Of a stretch of 64,000 nucleotides of DNA, positions 47,976 to 60,960 are shown piece by piece (within the stretch, counting starts at the first letter, position 1; each line of letters opens with the position of its first letter). The DNA lies in NCBI RefSeq assembly GCF_949628215.1, contig NC_134276.1, positions 38,208,067-38,272,066 on the forward strand, given 5' to 3'. The notes beneath the pieces are model-generated. The model did not search any database and was not told where the DNA came from. It saw only the letters and a program-made list of their open reading frames with translations. This stretch comes from Phalacrocorax aristotelis (taxonomy: Eukaryota; Chordata; Aves; Suliformes; Phalacrocoracidae). The position numbers and the translations under genes were made by a program.

Positions 47976-50900
47976 AACTTCAAAATGGATAAATAATTTG
48001 GCATAACTTTAGTATTAATGAATAATAAATTAATCTTATTTATGTTGGGATGATGAAGGGGGTAAAAAGATAAATACTGATCTACATGGATACCCAGTGG
48101 CAGTGGATCTTGAGGCAGTGGCCAGAAACATTATGCAGCCTAGGTGTTTACGGGATTTCTCCCAAGGTACAAATAGGATAAACATAAATGTTTTCTCTTC
48201 TTTAAGTCAGGAAATGATCAGGAAATTACAATGATAAAACTGGAAGTTAACAGATTTAGACTATTTTAAATTCCTGAAATGTGGTTTATCACTTGTTTTT
48301 TTCACTTTGTTCAGAAGTATATTGTAGCTCGCCATTTCAAATCTCTTTAGAGTAAGAGATTCAAAAATGATGACTCTGTAAGTTAGTGACCTGTGACAAG
48401 ATACACAGAGGTCCGTAGTCTAAAGCTATCGTCTGTTCAGCTGACAATAATTTATGTAGATCCCACATTCTAAACTGCCATGGATGCCTTTGAGCAGTAG
48501 ACATATTTAGTCTCCAAACCTGCTTGCGTAGCATCTACCTATAGATTAATACTGCTTTCAAGGTACACTTTGATGAAGAATTTCAGGAATGTGCTTACAG
48601 ACTACTGCCATCAAAGGAAAGCCACTGGCAGCTGGAATGGAAAATAACAAGTAATATGCTGATGAAAATAACCAAAATGGAAAAGAAGCAGACAATTTGT
48701 GTCTTCTTTTACAAATTGTTGAAGAGAAAACCAAGTAGAAAGCCTCCTACCTCTAGAAAATAAAACCCTCAACAAGTCCAAACAACAAAGCAAGTCTTAA
48801 AGAATGACCTAATATTTACCAAATTCCACTCACTGCGATTCTAAATAACGTTGTTTCTGTTAAGTATTTATTATTTAGCATAAACATTTTTTTAAAAACT
48901 ATATGTCTAGTAATTACCATAAGAGTTTAACACTAAATTATTTCTTATCCGCTATTCTTGATATTAAATGTTTATAAGCTACTCCTTAAGTATTCTAATA
49001 AATGCTACAAAACCATACCATTTGTATTTCCTATTTTTATCCCAAACTTCTGTTCCCAGATTTATATCGGTAATCAGGGTATTGGTAGGCTGCACTGCCT
49101 GAAGGTACAGCACAAATATTTTGTAATGTCAGATCAAACAGATGGGAAAAATTGTCTTTTCCTCATCACCTGTTCCATTTCTCTCCTAGGGAATCAATCT
49201 GCTTCCAAGGGAAAGGGGGATCTACAGACCTGCAAATGTTTCTGGGAGCAGCATAAAGATGAAAGGCTAGAGCTGAAAGTGAATTAGGTGGGCGTTGGTT
49301 TTAACAGTTGAGTAGAAACATAATTTTCTCCCATTCCTGTAACAGTTACCAGACCAATGTCCTAGGGCAGTTCTTGCCCACATAGGTCACAGTCACAGTG
49401 GGCTGTTGTTCACCAAGAGACTGCAAGAATAGCATACAGCTCTCAGGCTCCTCTCATTTTAAAATGTTTTTAAAACAAGTCTCTGGAGGGAAGTAGGGCA
49501 ACAGAGAATGCTGCATGCTGTTGTTGCTATGACAGATGAGAGTGCAGTGATTTACTAACCTAGAAAAGTATTTATGAGAACTCAAATCCTAAGTAGATCG
49601 AAAAAAGATTTACACAACATTGATGTCGGCTTAAAGATATCTGTGCTTCTTTATAGGATGGGTGCTTCTCAACAGGACAGAAGCAGACCTGATTGTGAAG
49701 TTCAGCCTGCATAAACCAACATCCAAGATTGCCCTCACAAATACACTGGAGATGGGATGAAGCCAAATCATCTTAGTTCACATAATTTTAATTGTTCGAG
49801 CATTATTGTTGTGTTCCTTTCTTTCCTCTGACAAAGCTCTGCAGAAAACCATCAAAAGTGTGCTATCAAGGAGACTGTGTAGCAGGAAACAGTGTATTTT
49901 CAAGATCCTCAGAAAAAACTAAATATTGGGAAATAAAGGCAGAGGAAAAGTGATTCATCTTCACCTTGCTCTGCAAGATTGTATATATATTCCTTTGAAA
50001 ATTCGTCTCTCTCTCTTTATATGAAGCTCTAATTAATGCTATATGCTTTCACTTTAATTATTATCCTCTCTTTGGGACAGACTGTAGTTGGGCCTTGCTC
50101 ACGTGTGGAGAGAGAGGGAATACAAAAAATGTTTCCACTCCGCACATGATTCAGCCCTACATGTATCTGAGACCAATGACTGTACTTTGCAAGTGTGAAA
50201 AACAGCTTTGAAAAGGGATGAGGATTTCAACAGAGTCCAAAAGAATAATTATTTTTTAAAGATGGCTTTTACTGACTTCCACATATCACTGAATTATCAT
50301 ATGAGATAAATTTGAGACACATTGTCATGGGTAATTAATCCAGTCATTGTGAATTCAAAATGCTGTTTAACATCATTAGTGTTAGGCATTTTTCACGTGA
50401 TGAACATATTTACTGCCCTATATTCAAGGAATTACACTCTTAGCAGCCACTTTGGACTGTAAAAAACATCAGGAGCCAACTGTAGCATTTCCAGTTTTCT
50501 CTTTTCCTAATAAATTGCACACAATGACTTCTTAGCGATAACCGGCTAACAGAAGTTAATCTTGCTATGTAAGACAGGATTTTTTTTAATTTCAAGGAAT
50601 CTAAGACGCAGCACATCCTTATACTCAGAGAAGAAACGTCTCTCTCACTTACATAGGAACTTAGAGAGAAAATTTTATGTAGAATATGAAAAAATAAGAG
50701 ACTGAAAAACCAAACCCTTTACACTCACTGAGAAATCAAAGCAGAAGGCATTAAGACCTCCCAAGCCACTGAAACAAAGGATTCTTACACATAGACTTGG
50801 TTTTCCTTTGTCTGTTCTGACTTACAAAGCAGCCTTGCAAATGTGTTTAGCTCCAAAGGTGATATTAAAAACAAATGGTTAGAGATCATCATGTTATATT

Positions 50901-52077
50901 AATTATGCAAAAGAAGCCAAACCGAATTTAATCAGAAACAGCGGACTCCAAACAGGAATTTTTTTTTTTTTTGACAGATACGGTTAACAAAACATTTATG
51001 GTAATGCCAGAGCATCTGCTGATTACAGTCAAAGCTGCAGGAGTCCAACATTAAATCACTGAACCATCTTGACAGCTTCTGGGTACTTGACTTTCATTCT
51101 AATAATAATTTGCTGTGAAATTTACCCAAATTTGAAAATTGGCCAGAAAATGTTTGCAAGGAATATAGGTAAGACTAAACAAAGCAGATACAAAATTGAT
51201 TTGCATCTGAAAAAACATATCTAAAATAGATGTTCATCACTCAGATGTTTCAGAGCTACACGTAAATTGGTAAACCTCTAAAAAAGACTAAGCATTTTAA
51301 GAACAGACTATAATTTTATCATCCATTTCCTATTGATTGTGACCTAACACTTTTTTTGTTTAAAATTGTTAGCATGCTTGTTTGTTTAATATAAACACAG
51401 ATTAGCCATTTGAAGAAGGCCTGCACCATTTAAAATCAATTTTTAATTCCTGACACCTGAGGATTCTACACAGAACAATATACTTCATTGTAAAGCTTTA
51501 ATTGATGCATCTATGTGCTGCAGAGGGTGATTACTTGAATAATAAGTATAAGAGACGTGTGATCTGGTTGCTAAGCAAATGTGAGTAAGAAAAAAAAAAA
51601 CAAGAAACGACGTAACAGTGAATCAAGGTGTGATGACAGGATAATTATTCTATGAACTGTCATGTTGAAGGACTTGCAGAACATTGACCTGCACACGATC
51701 ACACACCAGAACACTGTCTGAGGGGTAATTAAAATAACAATACACAAGTCCAGTTAGACAGAAAGAGAAAAATACATGCTTAGCTCATTTCTCTGTAGCA
51801 TGCACGGTCAAATGCATTCTCATGTTAAATGTAAATGCTTGAACAGTGCAAGAATTCAGAGGACAACAGATTACAGCAAAGACCACTGAAGTTTATCTGA
51901 ATTAGCATTAATGCTTTTCTTTCTTCAGTTACTCTGGGCATTCAACTAAATATTATTCATACTATGACATATTAAAGCACAAAACCTGTGAAGTGACTTT
52001 CTGAAGGAAGTTGGAAAAAATGTAATCCTTTCAAAGGATTTTTAAGATTGTAACATAATACATTAAAAAAGAATTAC
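47976..52077. other. Unique AT-rich DNA, nothing firmly recognised
   Basis: The open frame at 48958-49287 (109 codons) lacks motifs. Blocks at 50270-50540 and 51330-51570 are repeat-free with many ATTA/TAAT cores and could be regulatory, which I cannot test. Poly-A/T runs occur at 50958-50971 and 51590-51600. Confidence 0.45.
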
Positions 52078-52637
52078 TGTTTTGGTGGGTTGACTTTGGC
52101 CAGCAGCCAAACATCCATCCGGCCTCTTGCTCACTCCCCTTTTCCATGGGCAAGGAGAACATGGAAGGCGAGAAGACTCGTGGATAGAGATAATGACAGT
52201 TTAATACAGATAACAAAAGCTGCATGTGCTGGCAAAGCAAAATAAGTTCATTCACTATTTTCCATTCAGGCAGATGTCCAGCCACCTCCTGGAAAGCAGT
52301 TGCTTGGGAAGACAAATGCCGTAACCATGAATATTCCCCCTTCCTCCTCCTTTCCCTGATTTTTTATTGCAGAGCATGACATCACAGAGTATGGAGTATC
52401 AGTTTGGGTCAGCTGTGCCAGTTACCTCCCTTCCCAACCTCTTGCCCACCCCCAGCCTCCTTGCTGTGTGTGTTTTGGGGACAGAGGAAGAGAAAGCCTT
52501 GACGCTGTGTAAGCACTGCTCAGCAATAGCCAGAACACTGGTGTGGTATCACCACTGTTTTAGTCGCTAATGCAAAGCACAGCAGCATATGGGCTGCCAT
52601 GAAGAAGGTCAGCTCCACCCCAGGCATACCCAGTAAA
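52078..52637 (-). mobile_element. Solo-type ERV LTR, minus orientation
   Basis: Plus-strand TGTTTTGGTGGGTTGACTTT at 52078 is the inverted LTR 3' end. The opposite end lies near 52637 (CTCCACCCCAGGCATACCC). Internally, AGCCAAACATCCATCC, GACAGTTTAATACAGATAAC and ATGACATCACAGAGTATGG line up in order with the LTR at 58311-58849 read in reverse. On the minus strand an AATAAAAAA-type TATA-like motif lies just downstream of the TGATGTCAT element. The two copies differ at many positions. No internal retroviral sequence and no clear target duplication. Confidence 0.75.
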
Positions 52638-55600
52638 ACTGCAGATATTGTAACAGCTCTCTACTCACTCAGCTGCCATTGTATATTTAACTTTGATGAA
52701 CGCTATTCACATGACAGTTTTAAGACTTTCAAGGCAGACTTTAACACAATTCCATTTTTTGCTCACTAAAGCGAGAGCAAAAAGAGAGCAAAAATGCTGT
52801 TGTCCAGTTGTTCACTGTATAAGTTTATATTGGCATACACCCCTCTACAAGTCCAGTCTTTTGCTCCAAGCTCATACGCCATGATCATGTCTGAGCAATG
52901 TATTCTGCACTTCCTTGTCACATGTAAATGTGCCGACACACTCGAACTGCCTTTAAATGAGCCATCCTCCGTCTTGTTCATGGCGGAAGCATTCTTTGCA
53001 CTGTCTGTGCTCCTCAACCTGCTTTTTGGGTGAGCTTTGCCGATTGTGTGGAATCACTGATGGTTACTGCTTTGCAACTATACTGATTATAGATGCCTAC
53101 TCAGCGTAGACAAAACAAGAACCAAGCTAGTCTGTGATGGAAACCACTTGACTGCTCAGAAGAAGAATAGATTCAGAAATCTCCTTACTTCCCCCACCCT
53201 CTCCATTATTTCCTATTTAACTGAAGATACTGGAACACAGCCCATTAGGAGAAGTTCTGCGCATACTCTTCAAAATTTAAGACCACTGACAATCCCTAAA
53301 AAGATTTTTTCAGATCACAAGATAAGCGTACAGTTTGCATGCACATGAATTCATACAGACCAGAATGTCCATAGGTTACTCTCACGTCATGTATAGGCAC
53401 AATCATTGCACAATTCTGAAAAGGAAAATGCTTTTTCTCCCACCATATTCTAAGGAGATGCTAAAAACACCTTTTAGGAAACACACTACATACAATAATT
53501 ATCATAATGACACTTCTTTCTAGAATGAATATGTCTGTAAACACATTGCTAGCTCATCAATTAAGTTATGCACTCATACTAAATATGCTGGAGTTACATT
53601 CTCAAATCTCTTCTAGCATCTTCATTAGTGCTCATTTCAAAAAAGTAATGCTATACCCAAATAGCTTTTAATGCAAAGAAGGAAAACAACTGTTATTGAA
53701 AAATCTTCCAATGTTCAGCAGCTCACTGTGGTCTAAGTAAAAATTATTAAAATGCAAATCTCAAGCACATTAGTGTTAAATTTAAAGTAACATCTGATAG
53801 AAGAAATGTAATTTTCAGTTTTGTGGAATAAAATAATACCATTTACAAACCTAGATTCTCAACATTAGCCAGCAGTGTTAAGAAGAACAATTCAGCAGAC
53901 TCCAAAGATATTTGTAAAAATTTTGAAGCAAAAATAGTAGGCCAGATATTTATATATTTTTAGTCCAGAAACTTCTTAACAGGAAAACCATGGGGAAGGG
54001 AGTATATCCTCTACCTCTAAGAATTCAGCTATTACAATCAATAATTTCTCTTAAAAACTTTTGCTTTTTCTGAGCTTACTAACCGCACAGATTTTTTCCA
54101 TAAGACAGTTTCAATAAGCTGAAGTGGATGTATAAATTTAACTTTCTTGTTATCTAAGAGCATACAGCTTAAACCAGAAGTTTGATTACGTTTGTGTAGG
54201 TGCACTTCCCTTTTCTTTAAATTAACAAACTTTTTTTTTTTTTTTTTGTGATAATGAATACTCTAAAATATTGTCAGTTAAAATTCAAACCAGAAACCAC
54301 AAATCTAACTGGGCTTATTACAACTATGAAATACATATACTTTCTTGACTACGGATTCATACATATTGCAGCTACAGAAACAAAACCATCTCTTTTCTTC
54401 AGTGTTGAATAAAACTATTTGAAACAAGAGCATGCTTAGTCCTGTGTGCCCTTGTGCCTGACCAAAGGCTGTTGATCCCAATGTGAGATTCACTGGACTG
54501 AATGAATTTGTGTTGGTTGCCTTAGGCTCCCTTCACAGTCAATGAGGAGAAACAAGCACTTCTAAACTGCACTTCATTTCACCCTAATGTAGATACTTTA
54601 AAAAGGTAAAGAGAGCTTACGGTAACTAACACAGATGTGGATGCCTGCACTCCAGACATCTAAAGGTAACTTCTATATCTGGAAGCTTCCAACTTTTGAC
54701 TGCAGCAAAGTCTGCATAAAAGGTGGACTTCCTAGTCTGGACAGCGACAGCGGATTGTAGAGATCATACTATGAGGGAGGACAGGGTGCGGATTTGGTGA
54801 TTTTAAGGCCTGATAGAACATTATGGGTATCGAGATCCCACCACCTATTTAAAACAAGCTATGGAATTTCACAAAGCTTTTTTGGGCTGCATGAAGATTA
54901 GAAATGAAATAAATTACATTCCGGTTGCTACAGTGAACAATTTGGATATAAACAGGGGAACTCTGTTTTGCATATAACACACAAGAACTGTAAATGTGGA
55001 AGTTGCCGTTATTAAGTATGCTGCTCAGCCATTAGCCATAACAATTTTTTCTTTTTGAAAAATCCTTCATGTTCACTAACCTTTTTCTAAAGTAGACATA
55101 GATATTACGGTTGTTTAGGTTCCTATCTCTTACAGATTTGTGATACCTATACTTTTGTGTTGCTTTGCAAGTTTCTGACAGGCTTGAAACGTATTCTGGA
55201 TTTAAAATCAGCCTATAAAATAAATGAATCCTACTTTTCTACTGGTATATGGAATCCTACCCTTCACATGAAAATCATCCCTGCTTTAAACTGAAGTTGG
55301 CTTAGCTTTAGTCCTCGTCATGCAAAACTTATAAACTCCAGTATTCAAACTTAACATTCAACATTCAAACTTAAGAATGTCTCATCCACAGGAACTCAGT
55401 GCTTAAGTTTAGTCTTTAGGGATGAAGATATAAATGTGATGCTTTGTACGGCAAGGCAACTCTGTGATTTTTAGATATCTCTCAGTCCTGTGCGTTTGAA
55501 TTTTTGTTAAGTAAGAGAGCTAGCTTAGTAGATAAAAGAATTAAAGGAAAAGTGATTTGAGTCCCATGAAAATATTTTATGAACTCTTTCTCAAAAAAAA

Positions 55601-56750
55601 AAAATTCCCTTAACAGTGCTTATCTAGAACATGCAGCAAGTTAAAAAAAAGGATAAAAACAGTATGCATAGTATAGTGATAAAAACTATAACAGCACCTG
55701 TTATTCAGCACTACTTTAATTCCTATGGTCTCATTGCCATTAAAAATAAGCAGTAAACAAAATATTTTCATTGGATGTTATAATAATATTTTATACATAC
55801 ATTAAACATTGTTTGCCGCTTGCTTGTAAAGATACTAAATATGATGTTAAATTTGAATTATTCCACAAAACATAAAGCTAAAGCATTATTAAAGAAACGC
55901 ATTAGGGTTTCAACATGGGAAAGGCAAGAATAATAATAAAAAAACCAACACACAAAGATATTTTTAGTATGAAACAAGCATGCTGTTCCTTAGGACTCAA
56001 TCTGAAAAGACTATTTTCATTAGTCTTTTCATTATGTTAATAGACTTTAACAGTATATTTCATCTTTCATTCAGAAACAAATCCAAATGACCTATGCCCA
56101 TCAGAATTAAAATAGCAATGCCACTTTCCTCGTCAGATTATGCCCAGCTCCATATTCCTTCATGCATGTAGGAACGACTGTGATACACAAAGATCCAGCT
56201 GAAATGTATTTCAAATTTAGGAGACGCCTTTTTTAGAGGCAAGTACATAAATTATTTGTAGTTAGCTGAGGTTGTTCTGTACTGTACTAACTACACAAAC
56301 TACATAGTTTTTGAGTGTAACACGAAGAGTGGGACGTTGTCTACAGATCCTGTGCACCCGTTAGTGCTGTATTTCACTAAAATAAAATTGTTGTAGAATA
56401 TGGTAGCCCCAGTGCAGAATCATTACGCCCAACTCTGCAGGACAAAAATGGCAAAGAGATTGCACTGTCAAGGGACTAGTCAAGGGAAAAAGGCAAACTT
56501 AGAGCACAATTAAAAGCACATACTTTAGATATCTATTGCCGCCTTTTGATTAGAGAGACACCCTAGCTTAGATTAGTTTTAAATAGATAGCAAGGGCAAG
56601 AAAATCAGATAATTAAGTGGAATAAACCTACACCAGACTGTGAACTTTATCTACCTACTTTACATGTGTCTAAACCTGCCTGAGAACTGCTAGCTTCTAA
56701 CAGCACTTTCTGACTGATATTCTTTAAAAAATGTTGTTTTTTTCATACAG
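52638..56750. other. Unique AT-rich DNA, nothing recognised
   Basis: Contains a 20-base T-run near 54230-54247 and a 20-bp near-tandem duplication at 55343-55377 (ATTCAAACTTAA repeated). Open frames are short and without motifs. No RNA gene seen. Confidence 0.5.
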
Positions 56751-56898
56751 AAGTGGTGTAAGATGGATAGAGAAGTGGGCTGAAGTAGCTAAACGGAGTG
56801 TACAACAGACAGACACCATTGAGAGTAGCATTGTGGATGATAGCTGTCTGGCTGTAGAGGATGCACTGACACGACTTCCCACCCAGAAACACTGGTAA
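56751..56898 (+). CDS. Weak candidate terminal exon, unknown gene
   Basis: A pyrimidine-rich acceptor (TTTTTTTCATACAG) is followed by 48 open codons that begin SGVRWIEKWAEVAKRSVQQT and end AVEDALTRLPTQKHW before TAA at 56896. The peptide looks plausible but no family is recognised. The opposite strand also has a 102-codon frame at 56789-57097, so composition may explain both. Probably chance. Confidence 0.2.
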
Positions 56899-58310
56899 AT
56901 CTTGGACTGGGAGTCCTCATCTGCCATGGGAAGATATTTCTGCTCTTCAGAGAAGAGCGATTCTTGACTGCTTTAAGGGCAACGTGAATGTCATTAGGAG
57001 GAGACTGTGCTTTTGTGAGGATTTCATTCCAAATCAGGACATAATGAGAGGATAGCTTGCCTTTTAACCCTGGAACCTTCACCAATTCTAGTCTCAACCG
57101 TTTTCATTTGTAGTTTCACTTGGTTTTAGATGATGTTTAAAACTTCTTTAAACAGATAGATTAGTAAGATAGCTGATGGTAATAAAATTACTGTGAGATA
57201 TAGCTAATTACATATATTTACATAAAACTGACTATATATGAATCTGCATTAGGATGATAAAGCATCTTGGAAAGAATTAAACACTTATGATGGATGAGAC
57301 AGTTTTGGAAGATCATTTTCAGCTGCACCTGATAGCGCATAGGGAAAGGAAGGATAGGGACAAGTAAGATATCCAAATTTATGATTATATAAATCTAGGG
57401 CTCAGAACAGCACTTAAATTTTGTGCAGACTTATTTGACTTGGAGACATGAAATCCACTAAGTAGGAGCTCTTAGCAATAGGAAGTTAGAATACAGTAGG
57501 ATGCTGGGTCCAATTTAAGAAAGCATGGAAACACCTGCATTTTCTAGGTTTGAAATGACATTGTAGAAAAAATAGAAATGAAGGAATGACATGACTATGA
57601 AAAAATCTCTTTGATGTCCAATATTTTTTGACTGATGCTTCACATTGCTTCTCTTTAAGTCTAGTTAAATGTCCTTTATGATTACCAAAGCATGAGATTT
57701 TGTTTTTTACTGGGCTGAAATAATAAAAATCTAGATATAGTATGAGATTTTATTCTCAAAAATACATTAACTACATCTTCTTGCTACATTTATGAAAACA
57801 TAAATAAAACACTTAAAAAATAGCAATTACAGGTTAATGCAGAATTTTCATTACTGTAAAGTCACTGTTCCCGGAACTGTTTTTGTTTAAATGTAAATAT
57901 TTGAAGGTTAGAACCTACAATTATACATGGGTTATCACAGAAAATATACAAACTGTGGAGAAAAACATTAGCTTTCTCAGAAAAAAATGAAGGTCTTTTT
58001 TTTAGTAAAGTCTTCAAATAAAATGTTTCGTTGAATTGACATAATATTTCAGAAAACAGCAATGAATTGCAACAGGTGACTGAAGATAAATATTGTCATA
58101 TTTCACCCTCACAATCTGAAGGAAATCATATTTTTATCTTTGTAACTGCTTTACTAACAGGTTTTACTCCCGTGAATAGGAAACATTACGTTTGTCCTAA
58201 TTTTAAAATTTGGTCTTCAGTGTTTAATATCCTGTGTTTGATAATTTGGAACCCAAATATACAGTATTGTCCTCTTTACTACAGAGAAACACTGGTTTAC
58301 AGTAGGATGC
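56899..58310. other. Unique AT-rich DNA, nothing recognised
   Basis: Short open frames only; the best is a 102-codon minus-strand frame at 56789-57097 without motifs. No repeat family is recognised up to the LTR at 58311. Confidence 0.5.
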
Positions 58311-58849
58311 TGCCCTGGTTTCAGCTGGGGTAGAGTTAATTTTCTTCCTAGTAGCTGGTACAGTGCTGTGTTTTGGATTTCGTATGAGAATAGTGTTGAC
58401 AGCACACTGATGTTTTAGGTGTTGCTGAGCAGCGCTTACACTAGTCAAGGACTTTTCAGCTTCTCATGCCCTGCCAGTGAGAAGCTGGGAGGGGGCACAG
58501 CCAGGACAGCTGACCCAAACTGGCCAAAGGGATATTCCATACCATATGACATCATGGTCAGCATATAAATTCGGGGGAGTTGGCTGGGGAACAGTGACCG
58601 CTGCTCAATAACAGGCTGGGCATCTGTTGGCAGGTGGTGAGCTATTGTACCGTGCATCACTCGCTTTGTATATTATTTTATCATTATTACTATTTTCCCT
58701 TCCTTTTCTGTCCTATTAAACTGCCTTTATCTCAACCTACAAATTTTCCTTTTTTTATCCCTGATTCTCTTCCTCATCCCACTGTGGGGCAGGGGGAGTG
58801 AGTGGATGGCTGTGTGGTGTTTAGCTGCCTGCTGGGTTAAACCACAACA
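58311..58849 (+). mobile_element. Solo ERV LTR with TATA box and poly(A) signal
   Basis: A 539-bp LTR of a widespread bird ERV type. It starts TGCCCTGGTTTCAGCTGGGG and ends GGTTAAACCACAACA. The flanking 5-mers GATGC (58306-58310) and GATTC (58850-58854) match at four of five bases, which would fit an ERVL-type 5-bp target duplication with one mutation. A TGACATCAT CRE-like element and CATATAAATT TATA box lie at 58547-58571, and an ATTAAA signal lies at 58715-58720. No retroviral genes flank it, so it is likely the product of LTR-LTR recombination. Confidence 0.88.
58547..58571 (+). promoter_or_regulatory. LTR core promoter (CRE-like plus TATA)
   Basis: TGACATCATGG is followed about ten bases later by CATATAAATTCGGGGG, placed in the U3/R boundary region of the LTR as expected for a retroviral promoter. 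The same TGACATCA element is present in the related minus-strand LTR at 52377-52385. Activity in the host is unknown. Confidence 0.55.
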
Positions 58850-60879
58850 GATTCAAGTAAGACTGTGGTAGCTGTATCGCAATTCATTGGTAGCCAGAGT
58901 TTTTTAACAAAAGCAATTGAGTAGTAGGAGAGAAAGTGTCCTAATTTAAGACTATAAGGAATACTCTAATAGACGGAAGCAATTAAAAAGATATGCACTA
59001 GTACACCTTTTAGAAACAGGAGCTGGGAAATGTCTAGTGTCCAGGGTTAGTTAAAGACATTAGACATCTTCTTGTGGAAAACAACCCTCTGGAGAAATGA
59101 AAAAAAAATGCAAAACACATCCTGCTCTGGATGATATTGTGTATGAAGATTCGTCAGCCCTTTGAAGATCAACTTTCATTACTGGCCATAAATCAGTTTA
59201 TTGTAATTATCACTGCACTACCAGGTGACTTCCTATTCGACAACAAAAAAAACCCCAACCAACCAGCATTCTTTTAATTCTCACTGCATTTATTGCTTTT
59301 AAGCAGTGGTAAGAAAAAATATTTTTCCAAAGTAAACAAAACCATGCATAACTGCTTTCTTTCTTTCCCCTCAAAACAACAGTAACGTTGTTTAAATAAC
59401 TGATCATATAAAAATACTTTATTTTATATGTGTACGTGTGTGCATATATATATATATATTGCTTTCAGTTGATTTCAGTTAAAAGAAATACCAGACACTT
59501 ATTAATCGTGCATTACTATAATATAAAATTAGGGGCAGTTTAAAAAGCTGTTGCTTGATGCAGTTACTGTTTCACAATAGGAGGAATAATTTCTTGTAGA
59601 GTGACATGTTCCCTTATGTCACAGCTATTCTTCCTTTACAAAAGCTGTTACTTTGATGGGGAGGACAAATGCCTGCCATATATTACTATGCAGTCCATTA
59701 CAATGGGTTCATTCATATTTATAATACAATCTGTGATGTTGATGCAATCACTTTAGACTTCACTGTTATTTCAAACAAATCCATAACCGAGAAAAAGGCA
59801 GGCTGTTGACAGGAGTTAATGTGGGTTTTACTCTGTTTACAATTGCTTTCTAATCTACTAAATGGCTGTGAAAATTGATGCACTGTTAGAAGTGCTTTTA
59901 TACACTACTACAGATAAAGGGCTGTTATACTGCAGTAATCTCTGTAATGCTAAATTGAATTTTCGACAGTGTTTTTTTTGTTTTTCCAATTTGAATGTGA
60001 CAAGGTAGGCTAGTCAATTTATGGTAAGCTTAATTCCATCAATGCAAAGCATTTTTCCATCTTTATTAATTGAGACACCTATTATTCTAGGAAAAAAAGT
60101 TAGAGATAAAACTTGTAACTATCACAATATGTACTTTAGGGAAAATCTCCTAGTGGCCAAACTATGGACCTGAGTCACTAAATTTTGCGAGCAAATCTGT
60201 GATCTGTTGAAGCTATGCAAGTGAGTGCTCAGCAGGTAAAACATTTTAGTACAGCATGCAGGACTGCTCAGCTTGCCACGAAGGTAGACAGATTCTACTT
60301 AAGTATCACAAAATAAAATTTAGGATTAGATGATTTGCCAATAAATAACTTTCTGGCGGGATTTTAGGGAGACTTGTAAAGATAGTGTTTTAGTTACACA
60401 ACCAATGAAACCACAGTCATAAAGAAGTCTAAAGAAGGTACATTGTAGTTTACCACCTTGAAAAGGAAGTCAATCGGAAAAAAATAATAAAGCTTTAAGT
60501 TTCAGATTTCCCTGATAAAGGTGCAAAGAAATACCAAGGCTGCTCCTGATATAAAGCAGAAGAAAAGAAGGTTTTGGTACTGTAGAATAGGTGTCCTAAA
60601 AGAATTTCTGACACACTACTCTGAAATGTCTGGTGTCTCATTAAAACCTGAACCTGAGGAACGCAAGACAAAATGTCTTTTTATGTTAATCAAGGAGCTG
60701 TTAATTTTCTATATGAATATGAAAATATTACAAAAAATTAATGAACAGAACCTTTATATGGATTCCAGTGGAAAGAAATCCTTTATATTCAATACATTTG
60801 CATGTCCAGTAACTTTAAAATTTGCTTAGGTGTTTTAATTCTACAAGATTTAATAAAGAGGCATGGTTCCATCAGATAA
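58850..60879. other. Unique AT-rich DNA, possible regulatory block
   Basis: A TG/TA microsatellite lies at 59427-59460. The stretch 59470-60070 is repeat-free and carries several transcription-factor-like cores (TTTGATG, TGTTTACAATTG, TTAATG). It could be conserved noncoding DNA but no comparison was possible. The 102-codon frame at 60521-60829 starts at GTG and lacks motifs. Confidence 0.4.
59427..59460. repeat. TG/TA microsatellite
   Basis: A short compound tract reads TATGTGTACGTGTGTGCATATATATATATATA. Confidence 0.85.
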
Positions 60880-60960
60880 TAGAGTAATTTAGGTTGGAGG
60901 AGACCTCTCTTGAGCTGGTTCAAACCCAGCTTCAAAGAAAGATACAGTTAAGTTGGATCA
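60880..60960 (-). mobile_element. CR1 3'-end scrap
   Basis: TAGAGTAATTTAGGTTGGAGG, then AGACCTCT and a diverged GGTTCAAACCCAGCTTCAAAG, are the inverted 3' end of a CR1 without its octamer tail. About 80 bp are recognisable. Confidence 0.7.

Noticed and set aside
48958..49287. Possible terminal exon after TTTCTCTCCTAG near 49189
   Set aside because: The open part after the acceptor is short and the peptide shows no family features; such combinations occur often by chance.
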